A program made the position numbers and the translations under genes. From the NCBI RefSeq assembly GCF_000093025.1, contig NC_014207.1, positions 992,001 to 1,056,000 on the forward strand: a stretch of DNA of 64,000 bases, read 5' to 3'. The stretch's first letter is position 1, and each line of letters opens with the position of its first letter. The notes below the pieces were generated by a model. That model was not told the DNA's origin. It saw nothing but the letters and a program-made list of their open reading frames with translations, and ran no database searches. This document shows positions 36,588 to 46,554 of the stretch, piece after piece. The DNA comes from Methylotenera versatilis 301 (GTDB taxonomy: Bacteria > Pseudomonadota > Gammaproteobacteria > Burkholderiales > Methylophilaceae).

Positions 36588-37190
36588 TTATTTGTTTAAT
36601 CCATTTATATCATCAACCACCACGGCATATAGGTCTCGGCTTGAGGCGAGTGCGCCAAGATGCACTTCTTCAGCGCTTAAGACTCTACTATTTGTACTTA
36701 ATAATGGTCTAGTTGCAGTCGCGCTTGCGACAATGGTTGACGCATAACCTAAATTAAATGCACCATGTGCCGTTGAGTTCACGCACATATGTGTCATAAA
36801 ACCAGCTAAAACAATATTTTTAATTCCAAACGCTTTAAGTTCAGCATCTAAGGTGGTTTCTACAAATGCATTGGGATAATTTTTAACAATGACTTTCTCC
36901 CCGTCAATTGGCGCTACTTCAACAGCAATTGCACCAATATCAGCCGTAATATCATAAGGTGAACCTACACCAGCATCGTGTTGAATATGAATAACTGGAA
37001 TTTTAAGCTCGCGAGCTAATTTAAGTAATTTCTGCGCTTCAAGAATTGCTGGTTCTACATTTGTGAGTTGCATTAAGCCATGTCGGTAGGTGTTTTGAAT
37101 ATCAATTAGAATCAGTGCTGAATCTTTTAAATTGGCTGGCTGATAGCCCATACCAGTAATGTCGCGCAAAGTTTGTGAGGCTGTAACCAT
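36588..37190 (-). CDS. Isochorismatase-like cysteine hydrolase
   Basis: About 200-residue alpha/beta hydrolase of the isochorismatase superfamily. The catalytic triad is visible: Asp in LILIDIQNTY, Lys in VIVKNYPNAF and Cys in GFMTHMCVNSTA. This group includes nicotinamidase and other amide hydrolases; substrate is unknown. The frame opens at 37202, but GGAG six bases before ATG 37190 (coded by the second residue of the longer form) supports the shorter start. Divergent from the adenylate cyclase gene across about 255 bp. Confidence 0.88.
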   Translation of the reverse strand: MVTASQTLRDITGMGYQPANLKDSALILIDIQNTYRHGLMQLTNVEPAILEAQKLLKLARELKIPVIHIQHDAGVGSPYDITADIGAIAVEVAPIDGEKVIVKNYPNAFVETTLDAELKAFGIKNIVLAGFMTHMCVNSTAHGAFNLGYASTIVASATATRPLLSTNSRVLSAEEVHLGALASSRDLYAVVVDDINGLNK

Positions 37191-37446
37191 AGTAAACTCC
37201 ATGAGGGTTGAAACTTCTTAAGGTAAGTGACTTGTAGAAATGCTAAAAGTGCCCGGTGCAACATTTATTTTCTGAGTTGTTATGCAGGCTTGAGTGATTT
37301 AGTGTGAGAAATTTAAAGCTAATCAATAAGCTATGTAGATATCTTATTATTACGCTAGTCTAGAAAAAGACCTCATCTTAAGCTATAGTACTTGAGCTGC
37401 AGTATATTGGTATACTCTAATTAGAAATAAAAAACGCTATCCAAAT

Positions 37447-38697
37447 ATGACAGATATTTTAGTTACGGCACCCTCTGTATTGACGCGAGAATTTTGGCGC
37501 AGATTTTCTGCGCCTACTGCTGAATCCCTTGGCAGATCGATTATGTCTTTACTGGTGATAGCAGAGAGTATTGTCTGTATTTTCTGGATATTTACCTTAT
37601 CAAGCTTAGGTGACGGCTACGCGATTATTGCAGCTGTGCCGTATTTTTACCTCGTCATTTCCTATGTTAGTCTGTTTTTATTCTACCGCCTCAAACGCTA
37701 TGAGTATTTTACTTTTACACAATTGGTTATGCTGTTGGTCATGCCTTTCGTCATGCAATGGGCGATTGGTGGCTTTGCTGCATCTAGTGGTGTAGCAATC
37801 TGGGCGATATTATCGCCCGTTGGCGCTTTAATGATTCTAGGCACACGCCAATCAACACCTTGGTTTTTACTTTTTGTAGGCTTAGCTTTTATTTCGTGGA
37901 AGTTAAATCATTATTTCGCTGGTAATGCCATGCCAATTCCCACCACGTTAAAAGATGCATTCTTTCTGATGAATATTACAGGCACAGCATCCATATTGTA
38001 TGGGGTTTTGCGTTATTTTCAAGCCCAAAAAGAGCGTGTTATGATTTCGTTAGAGTTAGAGCAGGCGCGCTCTGAAAAGTTATTGCTTAACATCCTTCCT
38101 GCAGCCATTGCTGAGCGGCTAAAAGCCAATGATATGCGTATCGCCGATCATTATGATTCTGTGACTGTGATGTTTGCTGATTTAGTCAATTTCACGCAAA
38201 TTTCAGAAAAAATGCCAGCTTTGCAATTAATTGATTTGCTGTCACAGGTGTTTTTAAAATTTGACCAGTTGGCAGAGAAATATCAAGTAGAAAAAATCAA
38301 GACAATCGGCGATGCCTATATGGTTGTTTCTGGCGCGCCCATCATGTACACAGACCATGTGACTCGTATTGTTGAAATGGCATTTGATATGAAGGTCGTA
38401 CTGCAAGAAGTCGCCGCTAAAACTGGCATAGATTTGAATATGCGTATTGGTATTCACACCGGCCCAGTGGTTGCAGGGGTGATTGGCAGCACCAAATTTA
38501 GTTATGATTTATGGGGTGATACCGTGAACTTAGCTAGCCGGATGGAAAGCACCTGTAGACCTAATAACATACAAGTGACGCGTGAAACGCAAGCGTTGAT
38601 AAAAGACGCTTATATATTTTCAGAAAAAGCGGATGTTGATGTCAAAGGTAAGGGTTTGGTCGAAACTTACTTTTTACTTGCACGAAAATCTAGTTAA
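37447..38697 (+). CDS. Membrane class III adenylate cyclase
   Basis: Makes cAMP. N-terminal half has six predicted transmembrane helices (about residues 30-190), then a short coiled linker and a catalytic domain from about 230. Metal aspartates in MFADLVNFT and IGDAYM; adenine-specifying Lys in EKIKTIGDAYM and Asp in YDLWGD; transition-state Asn and Arg in DTVNLASRMES. All catalytic residues are present and indicate ATP rather than GTP as substrate. 416 residues. Monocistronic. The membrane sensor resembles MASE-type modules, ligand unknown. Confidence 0.93.
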   Translation: MTDILVTAPSVLTREFWRRFSAPTAESLGRSIMSLLVIAESIVCIFWIFTLSSLGDGYAIIAAVPYFYLVISYVSLFLFYRLKRYEYFTFTQLVMLLVMPFVMQWAIGGFAASSGVAIWAILSPVGALMILGTRQSTPWFLLFVGLAFISWKLNHYFAGNAMPIPTTLKDAFFLMNITGTASILYGVLRYFQAQKERVMISLELEQARSEKLLLNILPAAIAERLKANDMRIADHYDSVTVMFADLVNFTQISEKMPALQLIDLLSQVFLKFDQLAEKYQVEKIKTIGDAYMVVSGAPIMYTDHVTRIVEMAFDMKVVLQEVAAKTGIDLNMRIGIHTGPVVAGVIGSTKFSYDLWGDTVNLASRMESTCRPNNIQVTRETQALIKDAYIFSEKADVDVKGKGLVETYFLLARKSS

Positions 38698-38718
38698 CTA
38701 TCCTTACTATAACAATCA

Positions 38719-39387
38719 TTAATTATAGTTAGAATCATCATTAAGCAACATGCTTGCCGCGTTTGGATTTCCTGTCCAAAAGTTATAAAACTCCCGCACT
38801 ACCAATAAAAATAACTGTTTAGCTTCAGTCATTTTAAAGAGCGGTAAAGTTAATTCAGCTGCTGTACGATAGGATTTGTGGTTTTTTATTGGCGCATCAC
38901 GTAAGCGAATAATCATCACTTTAGCGAGTTTGATACGTGTATCTACCAGTGATTGCTCAGCTCCTTGGTCGCGCATGGCTAGTGCGTAAGCTTTTAATGG
39001 CCAGCTTTCAGCAGTGTCGAAACTTTCTGTTTCTAAGCTATCGATTAATGCTTTTAGTGAGGTTGCTATTGGCTTCCATTGGATGGCGGCAACATCAAAG
39101 CCATAGTTTAAATTAAAGGCAGCAATGGCCTTAATATCTTTTATCCAGAATGGATAAAACTCACGTGCGGTATTGAGGTTGGTATGCCAGTCATCTGATG
39201 GAATGGTCTTCAGCACGGTGTCGATGACTTTGCTATATATTGCTGGCTCAAGAGGCTTATTAACAAGTGACTCTGCCAGTTTATCTAAAAACAATGAGTG
39301 CTTATAAAGCACATTAGTTGTTGCGCCTTTAGCTTGGAGAAGCTTTAAATATGCGCTGATAGCTTCTTTCTCGCGAGATAGATTCAT
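38719..39387 (-). CDS. Hypothetical protein downstream of trhO
   Basis: 222 residues, not recognised. No signal peptide or membrane helix; composition is helix-rich and soluble. Segments worth noting are DDWHTNLNTAREFYPFW (near 75) and KLAKVMIIRLRDAP (near 160). Starts three bases after the trhO stop, so it is co-transcribed and translationally linked with it. It may belong to a family limited to related betaproteobacteria. Confidence 0.75.
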   Translation of the reverse strand: MNLSREKEAISAYLKLLQAKGATTNVLYKHSLFLDKLAESLVNKPLEPAIYSKVIDTVLKTIPSDDWHTNLNTAREFYPFWIKDIKAIAAFNLNYGFDVAAIQWKPIATSLKALIDSLETESFDTAESWPLKAYALAMRDQGAEQSLVDTRIKLAKVMIIRLRDAPIKNHKSYRTAAELTLPLFKMTEAKQLFLLVVREFYNFWTGNPNAASMLLNDDSNYN

Positions 39388-39390
39388 TCC

Positions 39391-40326
39391 TTAGTTATTT
39401 TTCTGCTTTTCACCAATGTGCGCTTGGCCTCGTTGCTTGGCGAGAATCACTTGTTTCTGCCGCTCTGTCAGGCTGGCTTTTTTTTCTTCAGTTAATTTGT
39501 CATAACAGTAAGGACAAGAAATGCCAGCGGTATATTGTGTGCTTTGCATCTCAGCTGGCGATAGAGGATGGCGGCAGGCGTAACATTGGTCAAATTCACC
39601 GACTTCTAAATTGTGCTTCACTGCTACACGTTGATCAAAGACAAAGCATTCACCTTCCCACATACTTTCAGCTTCAGGAACGGTTTCTAGGTATTTTAGA
39701 ATGCCGCCTTGCAGGTGATAAACTTCTTCAAAACCTTGATCCATCATATAGGAAGAGGCTTTTTCGCAGCGAATACCGCCTGTGCAAAACATGGCGACTT
39801 TTTTATGCTTGGTTTTATCAAAATGCTCGGCAACGTATTCTGGAAATTCACGAAAAGTCGTGGTTTTTGGGTCAATAGCGCCTTTAAAGGTGCCAATATC
39901 CACTTCATAGTCGTTGCGAGTGTCGATTAAAATCACGTCAGGGTCAGAAATCAGCGCGTTCCAGTCTTCAGGCTTAACGTAAGTGCCAACTTTTTTAGTA
40001 GGGCTAACGCCAGGTACGCCAAGTGTAACGATTTCCTTTTTGAGTTTGACTTTCATGCGATAAAACGGATGCTCGCTCGCAAATGATTCTTTGTGTTCTA
40101 AATCCGCAAAGCGACTTTCAAATATGGCATCAGTGCGCAAGAAGTTTAGTAGGTTATGCATGTCTTGCGGTAAGCCAGCAATGGTGCCGTTAATGCCTTC
40201 TTCAGCGAGCAATAGCGTACCCTTAATGTTGTTAGTGATGCAGGCTTCTAAAATTGGCGTTTGCAATAATTTGTAATTAGGCAGGCTGACAAATTTATAA
40301 AGCGCGGCAGTTAAATACTTAGACAT
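39391..40326 (-). CDS. trhO: tRNA uridine(34) hydroxylase TrhO (rhodanese-like YceA)
   Basis: Oxygen-dependent 5-hydroxylation of uridine 34 in some tRNAs. N-terminal ferredoxin-like domain ([17 protein letters not shown]), a rhodanese domain with Cys in [16 protein letters not shown], and a C-terminal Cys-rich segment (CYACRHPL ... CPYCYDKL) likely to bind metal. 311 residues. Monophyletic with YceA by these features. First of two genes. Confidence 0.93.
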   Translation of the reverse strand: MSKYLTAALYKFVSLPNYKLLQTPILEACITNNIKGTLLLAEEGINGTIAGLPQDMHNLLNFLRTDAIFESRFADLEHKESFASEHPFYRMKVKLKKEIVTLGVPGVSPTKKVGTYVKPEDWNALISDPDVILIDTRNDYEVDIGTFKGAIDPKTTTFREFPEYVAEHFDKTKHKKVAMFCTGGIRCEKASSYMMDQGFEEVYHLQGGILKYLETVPEAESMWEGECFVFDQRVAVKHNLEVGEFDQCYACRHPLSPAEMQSTQYTAGISCPYCYDKLTEEKKASLTERQKQVILAKQRGQAHIGEKQKNN

Positions 40327-40407
40327 TTTTTTGATAATGAACTGTAATAAAACGGTATTTTATCACTAGAGCGTATGAATTAGAGCGTGTAATTGCTTAA
40401 GCGAGCA

Positions 40408-41211
40408 TTAGGACGAGTGTGAAATTAATAAAATCTCACCATTACCACTACATACGGCATCACCTACAAAGCGCTGTACACGCTTGGTTTCAATATTAGA
40501 AAATTGTGTGTTGAACGGTTTGAAAGACTTAAACATTAAGTTTAAAAATGGCAAAGTATGTGTGCCACAATCCTGTATTGTTGCATGCAGCTTAGGGCGC
40601 TTAGCCAACAACAATGTGCCGCGCTTCATGTTAAAGCAGGCGTACTCCCCAACGTTGCCCAGTACGCCTATAGTGCCAGCAATCATGCGGCTGGCGCAAT
40701 AATTACCTACATTACCTTCAATTAGAATTAAGCCTCTGCGCATTTGGTCGCCCACGCGATCGCCTGCATTGCCTTTTATAATGACAGTGCCGCCACGCAT
40801 GCCTTTGCGTAGACCTGACGAAGCGCCACCAAGAAAATCACCAGTATTACCATCTATTTTAAGCAGGCCGCTGACCATATTGCAGGCAGCAAAAGCTTGC
40901 GCGTTACCATTGCAATGTATGGTGCCATTTTTCAAACCAAAGCCTAAATACGCGCCAGCGTCACCTTCTAAAGTGATGCTACCTAAGGTCATGTTCTTGC
41001 CGACATTGTCAAAGAACTGGCTACTATTCTTGAAAACAATATTTTCAGCATCGTCGCCAGTAATTTCAAATAACTCTGACACGAGTTGATTACTTAATTT
41101 GATTGCACCAATTTGGCTAATGCTCAAACCCTTTAAAAAATCAGGCGTTAGTTGCGCGCAATCCAATGAGTGGGTTAATGGTTGTTTAAGCGTGAAGGTT
41201 AGTTCGGTCAT
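40408..41211 (-). CDS. fhcC: Formyltransferase/hydrolase complex subunit C (FhcC)
   Basis: Subunit homologous to FwdC/FmdC of formylmethanofuran dehydrogenase; a beta-helix of GxxxG-type repeats (GDAGAYLGFGLKNGTI, GNTGDFLGG, GNAGDRVGDQMRRG, GNVGNYCASRM, GNVGEYACFNMKRG). 267 residues. In bacteria the Fhc complex moves the formyl group from formyl-H4MPT to methanofuran and hydrolyses it to formate. Its ATG overlaps the fhcD stop by 4 bp. Last gene of the operon. Confidence 0.95.
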   Translation of the reverse strand: MTELTFTLKQPLTHSLDCAQLTPDFLKGLSISQIGAIKLSNQLVSELFEITGDDAENIVFKNSSQFFDNVGKNMTLGSITLEGDAGAYLGFGLKNGTIHCNGNAQAFAACNMVSGLLKIDGNTGDFLGGASSGLRKGMRGGTVIIKGNAGDRVGDQMRRGLILIEGNVGNYCASRMIAGTIGVLGNVGEYACFNMKRGTLLLAKRPKLHATIQDCGTHTLPFLNLMFKSFKPFNTQFSNIETKRVQRFVGDAVCSGNGEILLISHSS

Positions 41212-42116
41212 GTTGATTTACTAGTCATAATTTCGTGCAATTTAAAATGATGAGGGCCTAATTTTCCACCGTAATTACCCGCAGAGATGCGTTTTACGCC
41301 ACTGGCCTCACCTAAATCACAAATAGCTTGTATGCCAACACGCATGGACTCGGCAATATCATCAAAGCCAATGCCATCAATCACGATTTCCATCACGCTT
41401 TCAATTTCAGGTGATAGCTCGGTATTGGTAGCACCTTTTAGTGTTGGGCAGAATGCGTCGTTGGTTGAGGCAAACATGGTTTTATACTTGCTGCCTACTT
41501 TAGAACCTGAGCGCACAACTCCGCCAGGGAATGGCATGATCACGTTAGGGATTTTTTTCATTGCAGTGATGGCTGCTTCTGCCGCTGCAAGTGCTGCGGG
41601 CTGTGATGTAGCCAGAATCAAGAAGTTGCCACCACCAATCGCGCGCACCATGCCTGTGGTTTCTTCGCATAAAAATTCGCCATCCATGACTGGCACACGC
41701 CAGTAGCGTTTGGCAGAAATCAGCTTAGATGTTTGGAAGCCATCACCAAAAAAGCGTAAATTTTTACCTAGGTTAATTTTTTCGTCGCTATCGATGCCTG
41801 AAAATGCCGCAGCAGTAGGGCAGGTAAGGATACATTGCCCCATGCGTGTTTCAAGTTGTTGCATCAGTACTTTGCTGCCCATGGCGAACATTAAAATACT
41901 TACACCTGGTCTGCCATCTGGCGTTTCATCTTCAGTCATTTCACGTTCAATGCCAGCTTCTACACCGCAACCAATCACCGAGGTTGCAAAGCCTGTCATC
42001 GCATTTGCTGCGTGATATGCCCACTTTAGGTTTTGTGCTGTGATGATCACGCGTGTGCCGCGCATATTAAATGCTTCAGCAAAGGTTTCATCTATTTGTA
42101 CGCCGTTAATGATCAT
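41208..42116 (-). CDS. fhcD: Formylmethanofuran:tetrahydromethanopterin formyltransferase (FhcD/Ftr)
   Basis: 302-residue formyltransferase (Ftr fold, no cofactor). Recognised by INGVQIDETFAEAFNMRGTR at the start, CGVEAGIERE, and the C-terminal SAGNYGGKLGPHHFKLHEI. It lies between the flavin-binding-like gene and fhcC; stop and start overlap with fhcC. Coordinates are internally consistent with a native, full-length enzyme. Confidence 0.96.
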   Translation of the reverse strand: MIINGVQIDETFAEAFNMRGTRVIITAQNLKWAYHAANAMTGFATSVIGCGVEAGIEREMTEDETPDGRPGVSILMFAMGSKVLMQQLETRMGQCILTCPTAAAFSGIDSDEKINLGKNLRFFGDGFQTSKLISAKRYWRVPVMDGEFLCEETTGMVRAIGGGNFLILATSQPAALAAAEAAITAMKKIPNVIMPFPGGVVRSGSKVGSKYKTMFASTNDAFCPTLKGATNTELSPEIESVMEIVIDGIGFDDIAESMRVGIQAICDLGEASGVKRISAGNYGGKLGPHHFKLHEIMTSKST

Positions 42117-42151
42117 GAGTTATCTATTAAAAAATTTATGCGCCTAATTAG

Positions 42152-42811
42152 CTAAGCGTCGGGTGCGCCTGAAATAATCTTACCAACCCACTCTTCAATA
42201 GGGATGATGCCAATTTCTTTGGCTTTTTTAGCATCTGTTTCCGGCAAAATATCTTGTACTAAATCTAGTTGTTTCCAGCCTGCCAATGGTGTTTCGCAAT
42301 GTTCACGCGGTACGTAGCGGGAATCACGCACTTTTTCCATTTTTGGAATATATCTTGGGCAGTTTTGCCAAAGTTCAGATAACTTGACGGTGACAACAAA
42401 ATCAGCTTCTTTGTAGTGTGCCATTAGCGCAGGGTCTTTTGAAATGCTTGCCGTGCCTTGCACGCGAAGTCGATTAGGCGCTTCAAAAGAAATAAATAGT
42501 AAGCCAACATTCTGATTGGTAGTGATGTTTCCCATAGAAAAAAACATGCCATTACCATCGTAACTCGGGAATATCAAAGTTGTGTTATCGAGCACTTTTA
42601 CAAAGCCAGCATCGCCGCCTTTGTATGACGTAGTCGGGCGACCTTGATGGTCGATTGTTGATAAAAAGAACATATTGACGCTAGAAATAAAGCCTTTAGC
42701 CCCATCATCAAATTCAGTTCTGCAAACAAGATCTTCTACACGATCAGCCATGCCTCGTGTGCCAAACTCGTCTTGCAGCTTACGATGTTGTTCCCCATAC
42801 AATCTACTCAT
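42152..42811 (-). CDS. Pyridoxamine 5'-phosphate oxidase-like flavin-binding protein in the fhc operon
   Basis: 219 residues with the split-barrel FMN-binding fold of PPOX-like proteins: FLSTIDHQGRPTTSYKGGDAG, LIFPSYDGNGMF, NVGLLFISFEAPNRLRVQGTA. It is not a vitamin B6 PNPOx by sequence. It sits between fhcA (21 bp upstream) and fhcD (35 bp downstream) on the same strand, so it is part of the operon. The canonical fhc set has only four subunits, so this is an addition; a redox or flavin-linked role near formyl transfer is inference. Confidence 0.88.
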   Translation of the reverse strand: MSRLYGEQHRKLQDEFGTRGMADRVEDLVCRTEFDDGAKGFISSVNMFFLSTIDHQGRPTTSYKGGDAGFVKVLDNTTLIFPSYDGNGMFFSMGNITTNQNVGLLFISFEAPNRLRVQGTASISKDPALMAHYKEADFVVTVKLSELWQNCPRYIPKMEKVRDSRYVPREHCETPLAGWKQLDLVQDILPETDAKKAKEIGIIPIEEWVGKIISGAPDA

Positions 42812-42832
42812 TTTGGTTCCTTCGTTTTAAAG

Positions 42833-44509
42833 TTAATGAGATGCTTTTTTATTTTCATGGACAATAATGCTACCACGCCCATCGCTACTAATTTCATCAT
42901 CATTAATCTTAAAACTATCCAATTGCATCGTGTGGTACTTGTCAAAATAATCTTTTAAATCTTTTTCTACTGCAATATCGAAAGCTGGTTTGGCGGTATG
43001 CGTCGCACCCCAAACGACTTTAACCACTTTACCGTCTTTTACAACCAGTTCGCCATCTTTGAAAACGTAGTCGGGTTTAGCGAACATCGCTTCACGGTCG
43101 GCTTGATCTGTGTAGATTGTGATATCTGCACCTGCACCAACACCCAAATGTCCCCGGTCATTTAAGCCAATGAGGTTTGCTGCACCTGCGCGCGTCATAA
43201 TGGCAATGTCGTACAAGCTGTATTCGCGGTCTAACGAAGTTAAGTTACTCATGGCTTGTGCATCTAAATTCAGTTTGGCAAAAGCTTCGTTTCTAAAGGT
43301 TTTATCCATTAATAAACGAATCAAATGTGGGTAGCTGGTAAATGGCGCGCCGTTAGGGTGATCTGTGGTTAAGAAAATACGCCAAGGATCTTCAACCGAT
43401 AAGAATATTTCTAAACCAATTGCCCATTGCAAGGCGTTGACGTAGTTTTGATCTTTATATCTGAAAGGCACTACACCGCAACCCGCATCACATTCAATAT
43501 CCATAATGACTGATTTTTTCGGGTTGGCATGTTTTGCATTCAACTGCTGCATCATGTTGTCACCAGAGGCGGTCACTGTTTGACCAAATAGGATCTGACC
43601 TACATCGGCAGTAATGTGTTTGTTTTTATTCAATGCCTCGGAAATTTGCGCAGCAGCCGATGAAAACTTTTTATCACCTTCTGTGCCATAACTATGAAAC
43701 TGAATATGGGTGAGATGCATCGGTGCGCCATCAGATGCACTCATTGTGTCTAGCGTAGTTTGAAAGTTTCCAGCTGCCCCAAGGTTGTTGCAATGCACAT
43801 GTAAAGGTTTGGCAATGCCAAGTTGATGTACGGCGGTACTTAAGCTTTTTAATATTTCACGTGGGGTAACTTGGTAATGGCTGTTGTTCTCGTCTAAATC
43901 TAGCCTACGTTGATTGAACTTGAATGCATTAATGCCACCAGGGTTCACCACCTTGATGCCAATAGATTGCGTCGCATTGAGTATCCAAGCTACGTAGTCA
44001 TTAATCGCTTTTTGATCTTTTTTTGCTGTCAACATACGTAAAAAGTAATCATCATTACCCAGCATGGCGTAACCGCCTTTATCTATCATTGGCGTATCTG
44101 CCATTTCTAGATGTGTTTGGCGCGCATTGACTGGCATGAGCGCTGGCTCAAAAGCTGCTGTGTAGCCCATTTCTATATAACGGAAACCCGTATCGGTCGC
44201 ACTAGGCGTAGCATTATGACTACAACTCGGCGTACAAACATGCGCTTCAGGCTCGGTGTATTTTTTTGTTTCTTGATATTCTGGTAGCATCATCCGCGCA
44301 ATATTGACTTTGCCGCCACCAATATGGCTATGCATATCGATCGCGCCCGCCATCACTACCTTGCCTGTTAAATCATAAGTCTGTGTGATTTTTTCAGTAG
44401 CGCTAGGTTTAGCAATAATGCGACCATTTTTGATATAAATATCTTGAACCACACCATCTTTACCTGATGTTGGATCATAAATTCTGCCGTTTTTAAGAAG
44501 TGTAATCAT
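42833..44509 (-). CDS. fhcA: Formyltransferase/hydrolase complex subunit A (FhcA)
   Basis: Amidohydrolase-fold subunit (FwdA/FmdA homologue) that hydrolyses formylmethanofuran to formate. 558 residues. Metal ligands: MHSHIGGG (near residue 59), HVHCNNLG (near 247), THIQFHSYG and TTDHPNG. Between them is KVVNPGGINAFKF, the likely carboxylated-Lys region. ATG overlaps the fhcB stop by 4 bp. Confidence 0.96.
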   Translation of the reverse strand: MITLLKNGRIYDPTSGKDGVVQDIYIKNGRIIAKPSATEKITQTYDLTGKVVMAGAIDMHSHIGGGKVNIARMMLPEYQETKKYTEPEAHVCTPSCSHNATPSATDTGFRYIEMGYTAAFEPALMPVNARQTHLEMADTPMIDKGGYAMLGNDDYFLRMLTAKKDQKAINDYVAWILNATQSIGIKVVNPGGINAFKFNQRRLDLDENNSHYQVTPREILKSLSTAVHQLGIAKPLHVHCNNLGAAGNFQTTLDTMSASDGAPMHLTHIQFHSYGTEGDKKFSSAAAQISEALNKNKHITADVGQILFGQTVTASGDNMMQQLNAKHANPKKSVIMDIECDAGCGVVPFRYKDQNYVNALQWAIGLEIFLSVEDPWRIFLTTDHPNGAPFTSYPHLIRLLMDKTFRNEAFAKLNLDAQAMSNLTSLDREYSLYDIAIMTRAGAANLIGLNDRGHLGVGAGADITIYTDQADREAMFAKPDYVFKDGELVVKDGKVVKVVWGATHTAKPAFDIAVEKDLKDYFDKYHTMQLDSFKINDDEISSDGRGSIIVHENKKASH

Positions 44510-45729
44510 GATAGTTTCGCTTCAATTTGGCAGATAACATCGCTTAAGCTTGGTAATTCCGTTTCGCGTAATTTTTTAAGCGGCATGGCAACAGAGCTAT
44601 CCATTCTAAACATAGTGCCTATGTGGTCAACGCCCGGAATGCCAACAGGAATAAACACGTCAGGTTGTTTTTCAAACTGCATATCAGGATGGCCGATAAC
44701 GATAGTTGGCGCTTCGCAATCTGGCGGCAAGCAGGCATTAAACGTGCTGACCCACAATAATGCATCGCAATTAGCTATTTGGCGTTTAGTTGAGAAGTGA
44801 TAAGCGTCATATTCAGGATGACCATTGACGAAGCGATTTCTAGTAGGGTAGCCCGATAGCCAAGTGCTGGTATTGTTAACGCTAGAATCACCATCGCCAG
44901 AGTTGAGTGGCAAGCCAGCAACACGATTGGTTTCATTTAACTTAGAAATAAGTTGGGTAATGCTTTGAACAGTAAGTTCAGCTTGTGGGAATTTCAACGC
45001 GCTAGCTGACCAAACCACCACGCCATATTTTGCGGCTTTTAATTTTTCTAAAATCAGCTTGAGTGACGCGATTCTCACGCCGCCAATCATGTCATTATCA
45101 GGTTTTTTATTCAGCGGATTCTTAGCATTCATGAGCGCATTCAATGCATTCATGATTTCAGGTAACTTGATAGTTTCTTCAGCAAGGCCTAAATATATCA
45201 CTTCAGGTTTAGGCTTATTGAATAAGGTGTCGGTATTCAACACTAATTTCTCAAAAAAGCGTGGATAGCTGCTGACAATGTCAGTACCAATCGCCAAAAT
45301 GACATCAGCGCGATTTTTAATTTCAGTTAGTGTCGTAGTTTGCCAACCACTATTTTGCATCGCTAAAGTGTTGCGCACAGTGCCTTCGGAGTGCATATGG
45401 TCAAGCGTAGCGCTGGTTTTCTCTGCTAAGCGCATTATTGAGCGCATGCCTTGCACTTCAGTGCCCAAGCCAGCAAACAATGGGTGACTAGCCTTGCTTA
45501 GTATGTTTGCTGCAGCTTGAATTGCATTGCTTAGTTCGGTAGGTTTCCCAGCCACGCTAGGCTTGGAAGTGCTCTCAGCAAAAGCTTTTTCAAAAAAGCT
45601 AACGCTTTTAACGCAAGCATTTTTGATACTTACAGGAGAGGTTGAATTTAACACCAAGTCATCGCACAGCAAACCACAAGCAGGGCAGCAATGCGTTATT
45701 GGTAAAGTTGTATTGATTGAAGGTTTCAT
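44506..45729 (-). CDS. fhcB: Formyltransferase/hydrolase complex subunit B (FhcB)
   Basis: Homologue of the tungsten/molybdopterin subunit FwdB, but in bacteria it lacks redox function. The N-terminal HCCPACGLLCDDL keeps four cysteines; WLSGYPTRNRFVNGHPEYD and CEAPTIVIGHPD are typical. 407 residues. First gene of fhcB-fhcA-PPOX-fhcD-fhcC. A 302-bp gap before ndk holds both divergent promoters; no clear box was identified. Confidence 0.94.
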   Translation of the reverse strand: MKPSINTTLPITHCCPACGLLCDDLVLNSTSPVSIKNACVKSVSFFEKAFAESTSKPSVAGKPTELSNAIQAAANILSKASHPLFAGLGTEVQGMRSIMRLAEKTSATLDHMHSEGTVRNTLAMQNSGWQTTTLTEIKNRADVILAIGTDIVSSYPRFFEKLVLNTDTLFNKPKPEVIYLGLAEETIKLPEIMNALNALMNAKNPLNKKPDNDMIGGVRIASLKLILEKLKAAKYGVVVWSASALKFPQAELTVQSITQLISKLNETNRVAGLPLNSGDGDSSVNNTSTWLSGYPTRNRFVNGHPEYDAYHFSTKRQIANCDALLWVSTFNACLPPDCEAPTIVIGHPDMQFEKQPDVFIPVGIPGVDHIGTMFRMDSSVAMPLKKLRETELPSLSDVICQIEAKLS

Positions 45730-46031
45730 TAATCATTATGATGCCACATTGTTACAAAATTTAAACAAAAATTAAGCATATAAATCCAATTTTGTTTTTA
45801 AAGTAATTAAGGCGCTGTTTGTGAATGGATTGAGTTGTGTTTTGCGCGACTATTCTTAGCGTGTAATAGGTTTCATGCGTTCGTTCAGCCTGTATAGCTT
45901 CACATCGGATTTTCAATGCACTTGCAATTTTCAGCAACTGTATACTTGAATGATGAAAATGGTGGTTTATTTAAAGCGCTAAAAATGGTATTTTATCGTT
46001 CTTTTCAATAAGTTAATTTAATGGAGTTGTT
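45730..46031. other. Divergent intergenic region fhcB/ndk
   Basis: 302 bp without a gene. AT-rich, no terminator hairpin and no convincing -35/-10 pair. It must contain the promoters for the fhc operon and for ndk. GGAG eight bases before ATG 46032 is the ndk ribosome binding site. Confidence 0.5.
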
Positions 46032-46439
46032 ATGGCTGTTCAACGCACGCTTTCTATCATCAAACCTGATGCAGTGGCAAAAAATGTAATTGGTAAAATT
46101 CTTACGCGTTTTGAAAACGCAGGTTTAAAAATTGTTGAAGCTAAAATGGCACAATTGACTAAGGCAGAAGCTGAAGGTTTCTACGCTGTTCACGCTGCGC
46201 GTCCGTTCTTTGCTGATTTAGTAAAATTCATGATTTCAGGCCCTGTGATGATTCAAGCGCTTGAAGGCGAAAATGCTGTTCAAGTTAACCGTGATTTAAT
46301 GGGCGCTACTAACCCAAAAGAAGCGGCTGCAGGTACGATTCGCGCTGATTTCGCTGAAAGCATTGACGCTAACGCAGTTCACGGTTCAGATTCAGCGGAA
46401 AATGCTGCGATCGAAATCGCTTATTTCTTCGGTAAATAA
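46032..46439 (+). CDS. ndk: Nucleoside diphosphate kinase
   Basis: Transfers phosphate between NTPs and NDPs through a phospho-His. Motifs: [27 protein letters not shown], and the active-site His in [12 protein letters not shown]. 135 residues, typical hexameric type. First gene of the conserved ndk-rlmN block. The last three codons overlap the outer arm of repeat copy 3. Confidence 0.97.
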   Translation: MAVQRTLSIIKPDAVAKNVIGKILTRFENAGLKIVEAKMAQLTKAEAEGFYAVHAARPFFADLVKFMISGPVMIQALEGENAVQVNRDLMGATNPKEAAAGTIRADFAESIDANAVHGSDSAENAAIEIAYFFGK

Positions 46440-46554
46440 TTTAACTTTCGTCGCTATGCTGCGTAGCTCACAAAAAATTATTTCTTGCATATTAATATAT
46501 GCGGCGTCTTAATTTTTTGTTCGCGCATTGCCTAGCTTAGAAACTTAAATTATT
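46435..46554. repeat. Dispersed hairpin repeat, copy 3 (between ndk and rlmN)
   Basis: 120-bp imperfect palindrome. AATAATTTAACTTTC (46435-46449) matches the complement of GAAACTTAAATTATT (46540-46554) at 14 of 15. Conserved blocks: TCGTCGCTATGCTGCGTAGC, TTGCATATTAATATATGCGG and TTCGCGCATTGCCTAGCTTA. Inner arms CAAAAAATTA and TAATTTTTTG. The left arm includes the ndk stop codon (46437-46439). It aligns well with copy 1. Confidence 0.87.

Noticed and set aside
37402-37415. GTATATTGGTATAC palindrome before the adenylate cyclase as an operator
   Set aside because: Short and AT-rich; no second site and no known regulator to match.
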